Below are positions 1 to 11,775 of a stretch of 64,000 bases of DNA, piece after piece. Under the pieces are notes generated by a model. The model saw only the letters and a list, made by a program, of their open reading frames with translations, was not told the origin of the DNA and searched no databases. This DNA is from Heloderma charlesbogerti (lineage: Eukaryota; Chordata; Lepidosauria; Squamata; Helodermatidae). The stretch spans positions 1,798,001 through 1,862,000 of the forward strand of contig JANEZZ010001494.1 of NCBI GenBank assembly GCA_026122225.1, given 5' to 3'. A program made the translations under genes and the position numbers. How positions within the stretch are numbered: position 1 is the stretch's first letter; the number at the start of each line of letters is the position of its first letter.

Positions 1-16
1 TAAGTGAGCAGAGGGT

Positions 17-106
17 TTAGTTAGTTAGTTAGTTAGTTAATTAATTAAATGTATTAATTGCCCATCTGGCTGGTCACCCAGCCACTCTGGGTGAAGGCAA
101 ATGCAG
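17..106 (-). repeat. TTAG microsatellite plus L2-like LINE 3' tail
   Basis: A short run of TTAG units is followed by a segment reading, on the minus strand, CCAGAGTGGC then a hairpin-like TGACC/GGCCA stretch and an AT-rich tail. The same tail follows an L2-like reverse-transcriptase fragment at 47530-48040 and recurs at 36319-36398, so this is a 5'-truncated copy of the same LINE 3' end. The family name is inferred from the linked coding fragment. Confidence 0.55.
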
Positions 107-1301
107 TAACTGAATGCTGTCTTCCAGGTAATACGTGTTATCACATCACTAGAAAACACTGTCTGATACATTTTACCTGGAAGGGCTACCATCTGATGAA
201 CGAAAGGGACACTATAGTTGGATCGGGGAAGAGATTTTGTTGTTTTGCTGCTGGGAAGGTCTTTCTTTAAAATTCCAAATCCCTCCATCAGTTAAGGCCA
301 AACTAGTACGTGGGCAGCAGATGACTCTGAAAATAGCGCCTACAACAGCTCAGGTGAATTAATCAGCTCTCTTCCAGATACCTGCAACATGTGAATCCCT
401 AATCCCTTTTCCAAATGTGCTTTGTTCCTGTACGATGGGTGTTATTGCCCTTCCCTGCAAATCATCTCACCACATTGCTAGTTTTGATTTCCCATTTTTG
501 GATGCCCTCGAGCAACAGCAGCTCCTGAGAAAGATGTTAATGTCTCCCATTCAAGACATGAAGAACCTCCTGTTGCCTGTCCTAAAATAATTGCTTTATT
601 TGGACTCTATAGACCTGTCCCTTAATAAAATACCTTTAAGGTTAAGAATTAAACTGGTGTGTCTCTTTTTACCTTGAAGGGCATGTTTTCTGGACTTACC
701 TTCTTTTTCTAGCAGTAGTTACATTCTTGAATCCTCCGAGCAATAACTCCTGTGCACACAACACTCTCTGTTTCATAGTTAGTAATGTGGGTTTGTTCAT
801 TATATTCTTATTTGGAAAGAGAGAAGCAGTGTGTGGAATGCCAAAGTAGTCGTGATGGGAGTGGGAATCAGTATATGGATGAGTGAAGCAGTTTGCTTTT
901 ACTCTCCATTAATCCACTGTTCATGACTACCACTATTCGCACAAGCATTAGTGTGGATTAGAATCACTACTCAGCCTACATACGGTTGCACTGAGAGAGT
1001 GGAGAAATCATCGGTGTAGTTAAAATGGTTAGGAATGAACATCAAATGATGTCAAGATCGTGCCGTTAAATGGGAAGTTAAATGTTCCTGGACTGGGATC
1101 TTGTGAAAGAGGGGGAAACAACAGAGAAGTTGCCAAGGAGAGGCTCTGGTGGATGGAAGATGCCAGGTTTACGGAGAGGTTAGTAAATGATGAAGGAATG
1201 GGCAGTGCTTGAATTACTGGGGATGGGAGCAGGGGAGAACTTTAATGAAATCACAAGCTCCACCCCATGGGTTCCCCCAACTTTAGCCAAACAATGCTGA
1301 C
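107..1301. other. Unassigned non-coding stretch
   Basis: No gene, exon or clearly recognisable repeat is visible. Open frames here are short and show no family resemblance. Confidence 0.5.
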
Positions 1302-1729
1302 AAGGGATGTCGGAGAAACCCACAATGGAACCAAAGAAGTTTGGATTTTGCTGAATATAGCTGGTGGATTCTGTAGCAGACCAGCTTTTCCCTTTGTCCG
1401 GTGGATTCCACTAACTTGCGGACTGTTTTTCGAACTTTCCAGATTTTGCACAAATTTTGTTGTTGAAAAATACACATAAAAAAAAAAACTGGCCAAAAAT
1501 GTGCATTTCTCCATAGGTGAAAGCGTGAAAATGCACGTTTTGGGGGATTTTGCGCATTTGGGGGGATTTGCTCATTTTCACACATGCGAGTTTACAAAAT
1601 TGAACATTTGCGCAAACCCGGGAACTAAAAAATATCCAATCCTGTGGATGGGCAGACTGCGGAACGAAAGGCACCTGACAATCCATGAAACAATGACAGA
1701 ACAGATTTTACCCAGTTCGTACATCCCTA
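1302..1729. mobile_element. hAT-like MITE, short type, with perfect 8-bp TSD
   Basis: The element starts AAGGGATGTC and ends GTACATCCCTA. It is flanked on both sides by the identical octamer ATGCTGAC (1294-1301 and 1730-1737), the target-site duplication length expected of the hAT superfamily. The interior is AT-rich with repeated GTGCATTT-like words and a right part (ATGGGCAGA, GAACGAAAGG, GCACCTGACA, CAGATTTTAC) shared with the copies at 32066, 34037, 50738 and 57886. It has no coding capacity. Confidence 0.85.
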
Positions 1730-2756
1730 ATGCTGACCCCATAGCCTTCTCATCCAGTAGCTAAGGGGGCCATCACAAAAGGCAAGGCAGTGTGGGGCCC
1801 CTCCCCTCTGCAATTTGTGCACTGGATGGGTGCGATAACAGGTGCACTGTGGGTCTCTGTGAAATAATTTTGTGGGTAGGAACCTGAGATACCCTTGACC
1901 TCAACCTAAGGCATCCCCAAGAGATCCTCTCTTGTCTTGTCTTTCCTTGAAATTCCTTCGTAGCATCACACAGCTGGTAGGATTCATGTTTGGAATGTAT
2001 TCATTGAGCAATGAGAAGGAACATTTCTGGGTAGACAAGAGGTGTTGCCAGAAGGTGCAACACGGAAGGCCTTAAACATCTCACTTGGTTCAGAAATACA
2101 ATTAACGATCTTTGCATTCCAAGTAATAAGGTGTGTTGTTGTTGTTGAACTGTAGAACAGGAAAAGGGCAGGAGCTAAAATCTTGGAATCAATGACCTAT
2201 ATTTTCATGATTATGGAAGCATGCCATATAATAGACTATTGTGAACAAAGTCACTTTAGCCTAAAACGTCCTTGCCCAAATCCTCATGTGGCTGGGAGTC
2301 ACAGTGACGTGCCAATCAATCACTATCTCTCTGAAGAACCTAGTTCACCTGTCAGCTTCTTCCTCTCCCTCCCTCGACCTATGCAGCAGCCCAGAGTGCC
2401 ATAAGGAAAGAGGCTGCACAGTGAATATCTCCAGCAAGGGAGGAAAGCCACATGTCAGGAGACAACACGTGGACACACACGCCCCCCCACACACAGGGCC
2501 TTCAGCCAATTTGAACTGAGGCAAATTCTTTCTGACCCCTGGCTGTAAACAAAATTCATGTAGAGTCACATCGAAAGGAAACTGGGTGACGCTGTGATGG
2601 GGGCGTGGTGGTGGTACTGGGATGTTTTGAAAAACATCCTGACTTCAGTTGTAGAATCTTGCACGATGCCCCAGAAGAAGCAGAAGCCGTCTCCAAAACA
2701 TATTTGGGGATGAAGACTTTCCCAATAGGCCAAATGCATCACCAAAGTAGAAACAG
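1730..2756. other. Unassigned non-coding stretch
   Basis: Beyond the flanking elements nothing is supported here. There is a short C-rich ACACAC stretch near 2472-2495 and no coding signal. Confidence 0.5.
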
Positions 2757-3362
2757 AATCATAGAATAGTAGGGCTGGAAGGGGCCTACAAGGCCATCGA
2801 GTCCAACCCCCTGCTCAATGCAGGAATCCAAGTCAGAGCATCCCAGACAGATGGCTGTCCAGCCTCGTCTTGAATGCCTCCAGTGTGGGAGAGCCCACCA
2901 CCTCCCTAGGTAATTGGTTCCATTGTCGTATTGCTCTAACAGTCAGGAAGTTTTTCCTGATGTTCAGCTGGAATCTGGCTTCCTGTCACTTGAGCCCATT
3001 ATTCCGTGTCCTGCTGCACTCTGGGATGATCAAGAAGAGATCCTGGCCTTCTCCTCTGTGACAACCTTTCAAGTACTTGAAGAGTGCTATCATATATCCC
3101 CTCAGTCTTCTCTTCTCAAGGCTAAACATGCCCAGTTCTTTCAGTTTCTCTTCATAGGGCTTTGTTTCCAGTCCCTGATCATCTTTGTTGCCCTCCTCTG
3201 AACCCTCTCCAGTTTGTCTGCATCCTTCTTAAAGTGTGGTGCCCAGAACTAGACACAGTACTCCAGATGAGGCCTAACCAGTGCTGAGTAGAGGGGAACT
3301 AGTACTTCCTGGGATTTGGAAGCTATGCTTCTATTAATGCAGCCCAAAATAGCATTGGCCTT

Positions 3363-5903
3363 TTATGCAGCCACATCCCATTGTTGGCTCATCTTCAGCT
3401 TGTGATCGACAACAATTCCAAGATCTTTCTCGCTTGTAGTGTTGTTGAGCCACGTATCGCCCGTCTTGTAACTGTGCATTTGGTTTCTTTTTCCTAGGGG
3501 CAGAACTTGGCATTTATCCCTATTAAATGTCATTCTGTTGTTTTCTGCCCAGCGCTCCAGTCTATCCAGATCACTTTGAATTTTGTTTCTGTCTTCCAAA
3601 GTATTAGCTATCCCGCCCAATTTTGTGTCATCTGCAAATGTGATCAGCATTCCCTGCACCTCCTCCTCCAAGTCATTAATAAAAATGTGGAAGAGCACTG
3701 GGCCCAGGACTGAGCCCTGCGGTACCCCACTCGTTACCTCTCCCCAATTTGAGAAGGTCCCATTGATAAGCACTCTTTGAGTCCAATCCTGTAGCCAACT
3801 GTGGATCCACCGGATCGTTGTTTCATCTAGCCCACTTTGAGCTAGTTTGCTCATCAGGATATCATGGGGCACTTTGTTGAAAGCTTTGCTGAAGTCGAGG
3901 TATATGATGTCTACAGCATTCCCACGGTCTACAAGGGAGGTTACTTGATCAAAAAATGAGATCAGATTTGTCTGGCAGGACTTGTTTTTGACAAATCCAT
4001 GTTGGCTTCGAGTAATCACGGCATTGTTTTCAAGGTGCTTCCAGATGGATTGCTTTATCATCTGCTCCAGAATTTTCCCTGGGATTGATGTCAGACTGAC
4101 TGGTCCGTAGTTCCCAGGTTCCTCCTTTTTACCCTTTTTGAAGATAGGGACAACATTAGCCCTCCTCCAGTCATCTGGCACTTCCCTCGTCCTCCATGAT
4201 TTCTCAAAGAGAATAGACAGTGGTTCTGAGAGTTCTTCTGCCAGTTCCTTTATTACTCTAGGATGCAGTTCATCTGGCCCTGGAGATTTGAACTCATTCA
4301 AAGTCATTAGGTGTTCCTTGACCATATGCCTATCGATCTGAAGCTGCAATCCTGCCCCTTCAGCCTGCACTTCGCCTTTGCCAGGGGGGTCATAGACCCT
4401 CTTTTGGGAGACGACTGAGCCAAAGTAGGAATTGAGCACCTCTGCCTTTTCTTTGTCATCTGTTATCGTTTTGCCATCCTTATTTAATAGCTGAACAACC
4501 ATTTCTTTCCTCTGCCTTTTACTATGCACGTAGCTGAAGAAAGCCTTTTTGTAGTTTTTAGCATCACTCGCTAACCTCAGCTCGTTGTCAGCTTCAGCCT
4601 TCCTGACGCCATCCCTGCAATTCTGTGCTACCTGCCTGTGCTCTTCCTTTGTTACTTGGCCTTCTTTCCACTTCCTATATGTGTCCTTTTTTGTTTTCAG
4701 GTCATCCCTAAGCTTTTTGTGAAGCCACATTGGCTTCTTCTGTTGTCTTCCACCTTTTCTTCTTGTTGGAATTGTTTGTGATTGTGCCTTGAGAATTTCC
4801 TTTTTTAAAAGCTCCCACCCATCTTGGACTCCTTTTCTCGTTAGCGTCGCTTGCCATGGGACCTTACTGATCATTGTTCTGAGTTAATTAAAATCAGCTT
4901 TCCTAAAATCCAGGGTACACGTTTGACTACACTCAGCTTTTGCTTCCCTTAGAACCAAGAACTCAAGTGCAACATGGTCACTTTCCCCCAGAGTTCCTAT
5001 AACTGCTACTTTCTCCACTAAGTCATCTCTGTTGGTTAGGATCAAGTCAAGGATAGCCGATCCTCTAGTTCCTTCCTCTACTTTCTGTAGGAGGAAGTTA
5101 TCTGCAACACAAGTCAGGAATTTCCTGGAGGGGCCATGTTTTGCAGAATTTGTCTCCCAACAAATATCGGGGAAATTGAAGTCCCCCATTACTACTACAT
5201 CATGCTTCCTTAAAACATTGGCTATTTGCTTTTCAAAAGTTTCATCCTCATCTTCTCCTTGTTTGGGTGGCCGGTAGTAGACTCTGACCACCAGGTTCCT
5301 TTTATTCTTTGCTCCATTTATTTTGATCCAGATGCTCTCGATGGGGCTACCAAGCTCATCCTCCTGTATTTCTGTGCAGAGATATGTATTTTTCACATAC
5401 AGTGCAACCCCACCTCCCTTTCTGTTCCTCCTGTTCTTTTTGAACAAGTTATATCCTTCAATTGCTGTATTCCAGTCATGAGAGTCATCCCACCAAGTCT
5501 CAGTTATACCTATCAAGTCATAATTTCCCTCCTGTATTAAGAGTTCAAGTTCGTTCTGTTTGTTTCCCATACTCTGGGCATTAGTATATAGACATCGAAG
5601 ACCATGTGCTTCATTGTCTGGCTTTCTTCCTACATGTGTCTGAAGACTACTATTGGGCGCTATCAGAGCTGTTCTCTCCGTTGCAGAGCATGCGCCTACG
5701 TCCATTGTTACCCCCAACATTACATCTCCCTTCCCCGTAGGATTCAGTTTAAAGCCCTTCTGATGAAGTTCTTCATGCTGTGGCCAAACACATTCTTCCC
5801 ATCCTTTGTGAGGTGCAACCTGTCCCTTGCCAACAGCCCATCTTCCAGGAAGTATAGCCCGTGGTCCCAGAATCCAAATCTCTCTTGTCGGCACCACCTT
5901 CAT
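3363..5903 (-). pseudogene. CR1 ORF2: endonuclease plus reverse transcriptase, interrupted
   Basis: The right half (4884-5903) encodes an apurinic/apyrimidinic-type endonuclease: an early [11 protein letters not shown] motif, [22 protein letters not shown] and [10 protein letters not shown] are all visible. The left half (3363-4874) encodes the reverse transcriptase, with SPGPDELHPRVI, AFNKVPHDIL, GVPQGSVLGP and the catalytic FADDTKLGG. The halves are in one frame and separated only by an in-frame TAA at 4884-4886, after DFRKADFN. A second TAA ends the frame after QQWDVAA near 3363, where the following KANA continues recognisable CR1 sequence to about 2870 with further damage. It would have copied CR1 RNA at a nicked target; it is inactive as it stands. 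Confidence 0.9.
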
Positions 5904-6770
5904 AGCCAGTCATTCATCCAGAGTATTTGTCTTTCCCTTTTTATCCCTCTTCTAACTACTGGAAGGATGGATGAGAAAACTATCTGGGCCCCAAAGTTCT
6001 TGAGTTTCCTTCCCAGAGCTTCAAAGTATGACGTGATTTCTTCGTAGCTCCGCTTGGCGGTATCATTTGTTCCCACATGGATGAGAAGAAAGGGATACCT
6101 GTCAGTGGGCTTTATGAGTGCAGGCAACCTTTCAGTCACGTCTCTAATTCGTCCTCCCGGGAGACAACATACCTGGCGAGTCTACGGATCTTCGCGACAT
6201 ACTTGGGTCTCAATCCCACGCAGCAAGGAGTCTCCCACTACTACCACTCTTCTCTTCTTGTTGTTGTAGGCCTGGGTTTCATCGCCTCTGTTTGACTGAC
6301 CTTCAGCCTCTTGCTCACTCTCATGTAGGTTCCCCTGTGATTCTTCCTCTGCAGGCTGTCCTCCAGTCTCATCTGCAAGTACCTGGAACCGGTTCCACAG
6401 CTCCACTGCTTCCACTGGTGCAGAGTGGCGTCTAGTTCTTCTTCTCCTAACTGTCATCCTTTTCCAAGGAGTATCCTCTACTCCATTTTTCTTCACCTCA
6501 GCATTTCCCACTGCCTCATCTTGCTGTTGCTCTTCAAGCTTCTGGTCTGCCCTTTGCTGCTGTAGTTCTCCCATTCTGTCCAAGAACTCTTTGTGTTCTC
6601 TTATTCCCCGGAGGGTCGACAGTCGCCGCTCCAGTCCACTTACTTTTTTCTTCCAGCAGCATGATCAACTTGCACTTGTTGCAGGTGTAGGCCATGTTGT
6701 TCTCAGGCAAGAAAACAAACATTGCACACACCTTGCAGGTCACCACCACTGGAGAGTCTTGTCCTTCCAT
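5900..6770 (-). pseudogene. CR1 ORF1 remnant (Cys-rich N-terminus and esterase-like domain)
   Basis: Three overlapping open pieces (6534-6770, 6182-6583, 5900-6139) together resemble CR1 ORF1. The N-terminal piece has two Cys-x-x-Cys pairs (VTCKVC and YTCNKCKLIMLLEEK), a zinc-binding and coiled-coil type start. The middle piece ends in VVVVGDSLLRGIETQVC, carrying the GDS serine motif of SGNH-type esterases. The last piece carries LLIHVGTNDTAK, the GTND block of the same fold. The frame changes between pieces show it is frameshifted. The esterase assignment follows from these blocks and known CR1 architecture. Confidence 0.8.
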
Positions 6771-6989
6771 AGCCTCTTTTCCCTTTTTGTGTCTAGCTTT
6801 GTGATTGTTCTAGACTAGCCTGTGCCTGTTCCTCTACTCAGTAGAGGTTAAAAGCAGAGTCTCACTGGTGTGAAAGTGTGTGTTACAAGGCAGATAAATG
6901 GGGAAAAGTTAGTTAAAAATAAAATGAAAAAAATGAAAAAAAATGAAAAAAAATGAAAAAAAATGTTAGGGGCCTCCCCCTTGGTCTCC

Positions 6990-7560
6990 CCTGCTGAACT
7001 CCCCCAGCCAACTCCTGTTTGCTCCCCCTGGTTGCTTGCTCTGGTTGCTTGCTCTCTGGGAGCTTGCTTGCTTCTGTAGTCCCTGGACCAGCTGGAGCAG
7101 CTTGCTCTGCTCTGCTCTGCTCAGCTGGGAGGCGGGAAACAGACTGAAGCTTCCCGCCCACTCAGCTGCTGGGAGTACTCAGGCCCCCCCCCAATTCAGT
7201 TGGAGCTCTCAGAAGCACCTGGTGAGCTCACAGCCAATCAGAAGGATAAAGGGCAGCCCCCTGGGCTTCCTGCAGCCCACTTACCTCCTAGCCTCTGTCT
7301 CCTTTGTCTCCTTTGTCTCTTCAACTACTGCAACTCCCCTGGCCAACTCCTGTTTGCTCCCCCTGTGCGCTCGCTCTCTGGGAGCTTGCTTGCTTCTGTA
7401 GTCCCTGGACCAGCTGGAGCAGCTTGCTCTGCTCTGCTCAGCTGGGAGCCGGGAAACAGACTGAAGCTTCCCGCCCACTCAGCTGCTGGGAGTACTCAGG
7501 CCACACACCCCCAATTCAGTTGGAGCTCTCAGAAGCACCTGGTGAGCTCACAGCCAATCA
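6990..7560 (-). repeat. Duplicated 5' unit of the CR1 element
   Basis: Two closely similar GC-rich units lie head to tail. Each includes ACTCCTGTTTGCTCCCCCTG, the run TGGACCAGCTGGAGCAGCTT, a GGGAAACAGACTGAAGCTTC block and an end at CACAGCCAATCA. The first runs from about 7006 to 7240 and the second from about 7341 to 7560, an offset of about 320-335 bp. Both lie upstream of ORF1. Repeated 5' units are a known way for LINEs to carry their promoter; that role here is inference. Confidence 0.7.
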
Positions 7561-8904
7561 TGATTCATGGAATTCTGTCCTAAACCAATGAGGTTCCCTG
7601 CTCCCACAAGTGTTTCCCGGATGGTGCATTTGCCATCTGGTTGCCTATTAATCTGTAATCCTTACTTTTCTCGGGGATGCACAGTGCTGGCTCCGGGTTT
7701 CTGAGGACTCTTGGACAAGACACCCCAAAGGGTCAGTAAGTCCACCTTCTCACTCCCATTGTCGCCAGCTACTATTGCTTCTCATCTTCTTGCTCATTGT
7801 CGCTGCTACTTGTGTGCTGGACAGGCAGAGACAGGGAGCAAGTTGGCCGCGGCATCTCCTGCTCCTCCTTCTCACCACCACCATCGTCTGGCCCAGGGCA
7901 AGAGGCAGGTGAACAAGCAGAGTGGAATGGCGAAGAGGAGAAGTAACTCTGGGGGACTCTTGTAGTGGGCCCCTGCTAGAGTGTGGGCCCTCAGCAGTTG
8001 CCCACCCGTGCCCACCCTTGACACCTGACCTGGGTAAGCCACTGATGTGTGAGGGATGGTAAGTTGTCGGGTTGCCGAATCTATCCACAGAACTGCAGAA
8101 CACGAACATGCTGCAAAGCATTTGCAAAATGGAATGTGTAAATGGTTTTTCCATCTGCCAGATCAGCAGGTGTTTGTCTAAGTGCAGGCCTGAGGACAGG
8201 TAATGGGTCAGGTCCGGCTGGGGGGGGGGGATGTCTAGCTTGCATTAATCAATTCTAAATATTAGAGTTAGGAAATTCAGTGGAGCCAGACACAATACAA
8301 AAGTGCATGATGAGTGCTGACAATGGGGGACAGGAATTGCAGACAGGGAGGAAAGAACCTAGTCTATTTAGGCAACTTCAGAAGAAGCAGAAATACACCT
8401 GGTGCACAGCCAGACGCTTTAGAGCAGCTTTCCCCAACCTCGTGCCCTCCAGATGAGGTGGACTACAACTCCCATAATCCCCAGCCACCACAGACGGATC
8501 AGTTTATTTCTGGTCCATCCATGTCAGCTTTGCATGTGTTCATTCTTAAGCCCATTCTGTATCAATCTGCTAATCTTTTTTTCAATCCGCACAAGCGCAT
8601 TTCACAATGCATGCATACAAGTGTGAAATCCGAATGACAACTGTGTTGCAATTCGCACATTAGCCCAGGAGGTGCAGATCAGTTCGGTTTGCTTTAAAAT
8701 GTGGACAGGATGAAATCCTTGAGCATTCCGAGTTACTTGACACAGGATGGAAACAGATAGGGGGAAAGTCTGTGATGAACTATGGTTACTTTCTACCTGT
8801 GGTCTACCTGTGGTTTTCTTGATGTCTGTGGATGACTGCAGAAGCAGAATTCAAAATATCGGAGAAGCCCACATTTATAACTCTGTGGGTGTCATTATAT
8901 ATGA
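7561..8904. other. Non-coding; half of a foldback element near 8425-8500
   Basis: No gene is supported. Around 8425-8500 lies one arm of a common foldback repeat (TGCCCTCCAGATG followed by GACTACAACTCCCATAAT), whose full form is at 20037-20144. A G-tract occurs at 8221-8230. Confidence 0.5.
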
Positions 8905-9090
8905 ACAAGAGAAGTGCTGTGCTGAATCAGACCAAGGGTCCATCTAGCCCAGCATTCTGTTCCCACAGTGGCCAGCCAGATGCCTATGCGAAGCTCACAA
9001 GAAGGATGTGAGGGCAACGGCACCCACCCACCCATGCTCCCGAGCAACTGGTACTGAGAGGCATACTGCCTCCGATACTGGAGGCAGCAT
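8905..9090 (-). mobile_element. CR1/L3-like LINE 3' end fragment
   Basis: The segment contains ATCAGACCAAGGGTCCATCT, CCAGCATTCTGTTCCCACAG and CAGCATATAGCCATGATG. The same blocks in the same order occur at 40063-40400 and 57433-57690, and inverted at 15660-15742. The terminal short repeat of AACATAAGAAC type, better preserved at 40063, places the element 3' end at the left, so the element is on the minus strand. The CR1/L3 assignment is from general knowledge of amniote repeats. Confidence 0.6.
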
Positions 9091-9105
9091 ATAGCCATGA
9101 TGATC

Positions 9106-9690
9106 AGGGCCGGCCCTATAATGAGTCAGCCATCAGGCAGTGTGGAATGGGGAGAGCAGAGAATTGCACTGCTCTCCCCATGCAAAGGGCCCACCACCAC
9201 CACCACCCAACCACACTGCTGTTGCCTCCCTACCTCTTTGCAAATGCCTGCCTGGCTGACTGGCGGCTCCTTCTCCTCTTCCTCCCTCCCTGCTCACCGG
9301 CCCACCAGCTGGCCTCTCCCACCTTCTGCCCCAGCCGCAGGGTTCCTGGGAGACTCAGGAGAAATATCATGAGAGGTCACGAAGTCTCGCGGGAGCCTCT
9401 GGGACATCACGAGAGGTCCTGAACTGTTGCGGGAGCCGCTGGGACCTCTCGCGGTATTTTGGCTGACTCCCAGGAGCCCCGTGGCTGGGGCAGCAGGTGG
9501 GAGTGGCTGGCCAGCCAGCGAGCAGGGATTGAGGGCACTGCCGCTACCAGCCACTAGCCCACCCACCACCCAGACGAAGCAGGGTGTGGGCAGCACTGCG
9601 GCTGCCACCACCAGCACCAAGGGCACCAGTGCCACCTCGCTTGGGGCGGCATCATGGCTTGGGCTGGGGCTGATCATGGCCAGTAGCCAT
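9106..9690. other. GC-rich unclassified repeat-like segment
   Basis: It starts with the palindromic CAGGGCCGGCCCTA and includes a short inverted repeat (GGGGAGAGCAG / CTGCTCTCCCC) and a local duplication (GGGAGCCTCTGGGAC / GGGAGCCGCTGGGAC near 9390-9450). The composition is much more GC-rich than the surroundings. The start resembles a transposon terminus but I could not find a matching right end. Long open frames on both strands follow from the composition. Confidence 0.35.
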
Positions 9691-9842
9691 TGATACATTA
9701 CCTAAGAGGAGCTTTTACCTTGGGCCAGGAAGATGACTTCTTCACCTGGCAGGGGCTCCTTTCAGTCAATTCAAGCAAATAAAACCCAGGGTCAAAATCT
9801 GAGGGGAGAGTTTACAGGAAGAGCGCAGGAAGATGAGACCTC

Positions 9843-10003
9843 ATAGAATAGTAGGGTTGGAAGGGGCCTATAAGACCATTGAGTCCAACCCCTGCTCAAT
9901 ACAGGAATCCGAGTCAAAGCATCCCTCACAGGTGGCTGTCCAGCCTCGCCTTGAATGCCTCCAGTGTGGGAGAGCCCACCACCTCCCTAGGTCATAGGTT
10001 CCC
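9843..10003 (-). mobile_element. CR1 LINE 3' fragment
   Basis: The segment repeats the 3' end of the CR1 at 2757: CATAGAATAGTAGGGTTGGA, then the TGAATGCCTCCAGTGTGGGA block, ending abruptly after CCTCCCTAGGTCAT. It is the usual 5'-truncated kind. Confidence 0.85.
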
Positions 10004-10687
10004 TGAGGTGAAGGAAGCTGAGGACAGGAGATTGCACTATGAAAGTCCTCATTTATGTGTGTGTGTTTGATCTGTCCTCAAAACGTTTTTGTAGCACATC
10101 TGGCCTGGGTTGTGGAAAGCCATTCAGGGCCTGAAAAGAGCTGTAACTTGAAGAGACCTTTATGTTGGCCGACTGGCTCAGGCTTCTTTCTCTGGCTCTC
10201 GTCCCACACAGGCCGGCATAAGGGCTGTTACCATGCTGAAAGAGTTACCTAACCCCTGGGATCAATGCCACTGCTTGTCATCGTTCAGAGCTTTTTGTGA
10301 AAACCTCTCAGGATTATGGGAGGTACAAGTTACCACCATTCAGAACCAGAAATACTCTTCATAAACTAAGCCACATCTTTGCATAAAGCCTGGCTTCTTG
10401 TCTTATTTGGCAGCGTGAAGCTCCAAGTAACTTAATCTGATTCATCACCAGGATTCTTACCTAGTTGGATAGGTTTTATTACAAGTCCATATTAACCCCT
10501 CAGCTTGGAAAGCAACTTCCTTGTAGTGGAAACCAGTAATTCTTTTTAATTATAAGGAAATTATATATTTACAGGGAGGATTTTTTTTAAAGGATTGTTT
10601 CCCTAATTTAGCACAGAATGGCCATTTGTCCTGTATGGTTGGCTTCATATATACTTGGAGACATCCATTCTAGTATTCCATTCACTT
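10004..10687. other. Unassigned non-coding stretch
   Basis: No gene or clear repeat is seen; a short TG run lies near 10056-10068. Confidence 0.45.
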
Positions 10688-11118
10688 GGGGCTAAACTAC
10701 ACACTACATTAAATACGTAGTGTGTAGCTTATCTTCACCATTTTGTTTACCATAGCATAAGCTTGTGGGAATATGATCCAGATTGGGTCCACTGTGCGTG
10801 GGTTGGGAAAGTTTAAACCTTCCCACCCAGCCACCCTACCCCGCAAATCCCCTCCCCTCCCACACACATGGTGGCTAAAAAAGAGAGATTTGGTGCCAAT
10901 TGAGGTCCCCCCCCCTTTTTTTTCTTTTTTAGTATCAATGGAGTGGTGGAGGGGATTGGGGGGAAAAGTGGCTGGGTGGGAAGGGTTAATCCTCCCATAC
11001 CCACTCACAGTAGTCCCAGTCCAGAGGAGTAGGGCGCTGCATGCTTAAACTAAGGTAAAGAAATGGTGAGGATCAGCTGCGCATATGATGTATTTAACGT
11101 AGCATTTAGTTTAGCCCT
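10688..11118. mobile_element. Non-autonomous DNA transposon with terminal inverted repeats
   Basis: The left end GGGGCTAAACTACACACTAC and the right end (read inverted) AGGGCTAAACTAAATGCTAC match over about 30 bp, including a following TTAAATAC. Inside, the arms continue as imperfect inverted C/G-rich segments (AACCTTCCCACCCAGCCAC versus GTGGCTGGGTGGGAAGGGTT). I found no convincing target-site duplication, so the superfamily is open. Confidence 0.65.
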
Positions 11119-11283
11119 TCGATTTTGGAAAGTAATTGCAGACTGACCCACAGAAAGCATCTTCGAAAATGGTTTTATGTGGACAGGTATATTTATATCT
11201 GCCTTGTTACCAGCTTGCCATGAGCTGCTTACTATGGTGTATCAGAAATATACTGAAAGTGAAAACAATGTGTTGGGCAATAT

Positions 11284-11639
11284 TAGGGTAGCCATGTGGC
11301 CTCCTTTAGAGATGACAGTCCTCTGTTTGAAGAACTGTGCAGTCCAAGTCTGGTTTAAAGATACATAACAATAAGAAGGTAAAGCAGCAGGGGCATAAAA
11401 CAAGTTTTATGTTTATTGATTTCTATAAATATTTATAAGCCACCTTTCCACCTGGACAGCAGACTGAACAGGTACACAGGCAGGTCACTATGGTGAGATG
11501 TCTTGTATTTCTATTTAAATTATCATCATGATTTCTAAATGTGTGTCTATGCCTATAAATTACTTTAGCAAATGCAATTTTATGCAAATCGGTGTCCCCC
11601 TTTGTCCCCATTTTGGGCAATGCATGAGTGGCCACCCTA
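11284..11639. mobile_element. hAT-like MITE, TAGGGTGGCCA type, perfect 8-bp TSD
   Basis: The element begins TAGGGTAGCCATGTGGCC and ends GAGTGGCCACCCTA, and is flanked by GGCAATAT on both sides (11276-11283, 11640-11647). The interior has GACAGTCCTCTGTTTGAAGA and, further on, ATTTCTATTTAAATTATCAT. Related copies are at 31768-32517 and, as remnants, 15760-16032 and 25524-25735. It has no coding capacity. Confidence 0.85.
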
Positions 11640-11775
11640 GGCAATATACAACACACAAAATCCCTGCCCTCCAAGGTTTACAGTTTACAGGTCTAGCCAA
11701 AATGAGGGCCCATTCTGATGTTGTTTCCTAACTCATAGTATAAAATGCCATTTAGGGATGTGGCTACATCTTTAA

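Larger units (their letters stand above)
2757..7560 (-). mobile_element. Nearly full-length CR1 LINE
   Basis: This is a non-LTR retrotransposon on the minus strand. The 3' end at the left carries the typical CR1 end, with GGCCTACAAGGCCATCGAGT in the plus reading and a tail of ATTCTATGATTC type. Going right there follow the reverse transcriptase, the endonuclease, an ORF1 with an esterase-like domain and a Cys-pair N-terminus, an A-rich tract (about 6920-6965) and a GC-rich 5' region containing two copies of a roughly 230-bp unit. Both reading frames are broken, so the copy is dead. Full CR1 copies are rare because most are 5' truncated; other fragments in this window (9843, 28708, 44993) show the usual state. 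Confidence 0.9.

Noticed and set aside
3583..6818. Plus-strand ORFs across the CR1 element
   Set aside because: They are shadows of the minus-strand CR1 frames.
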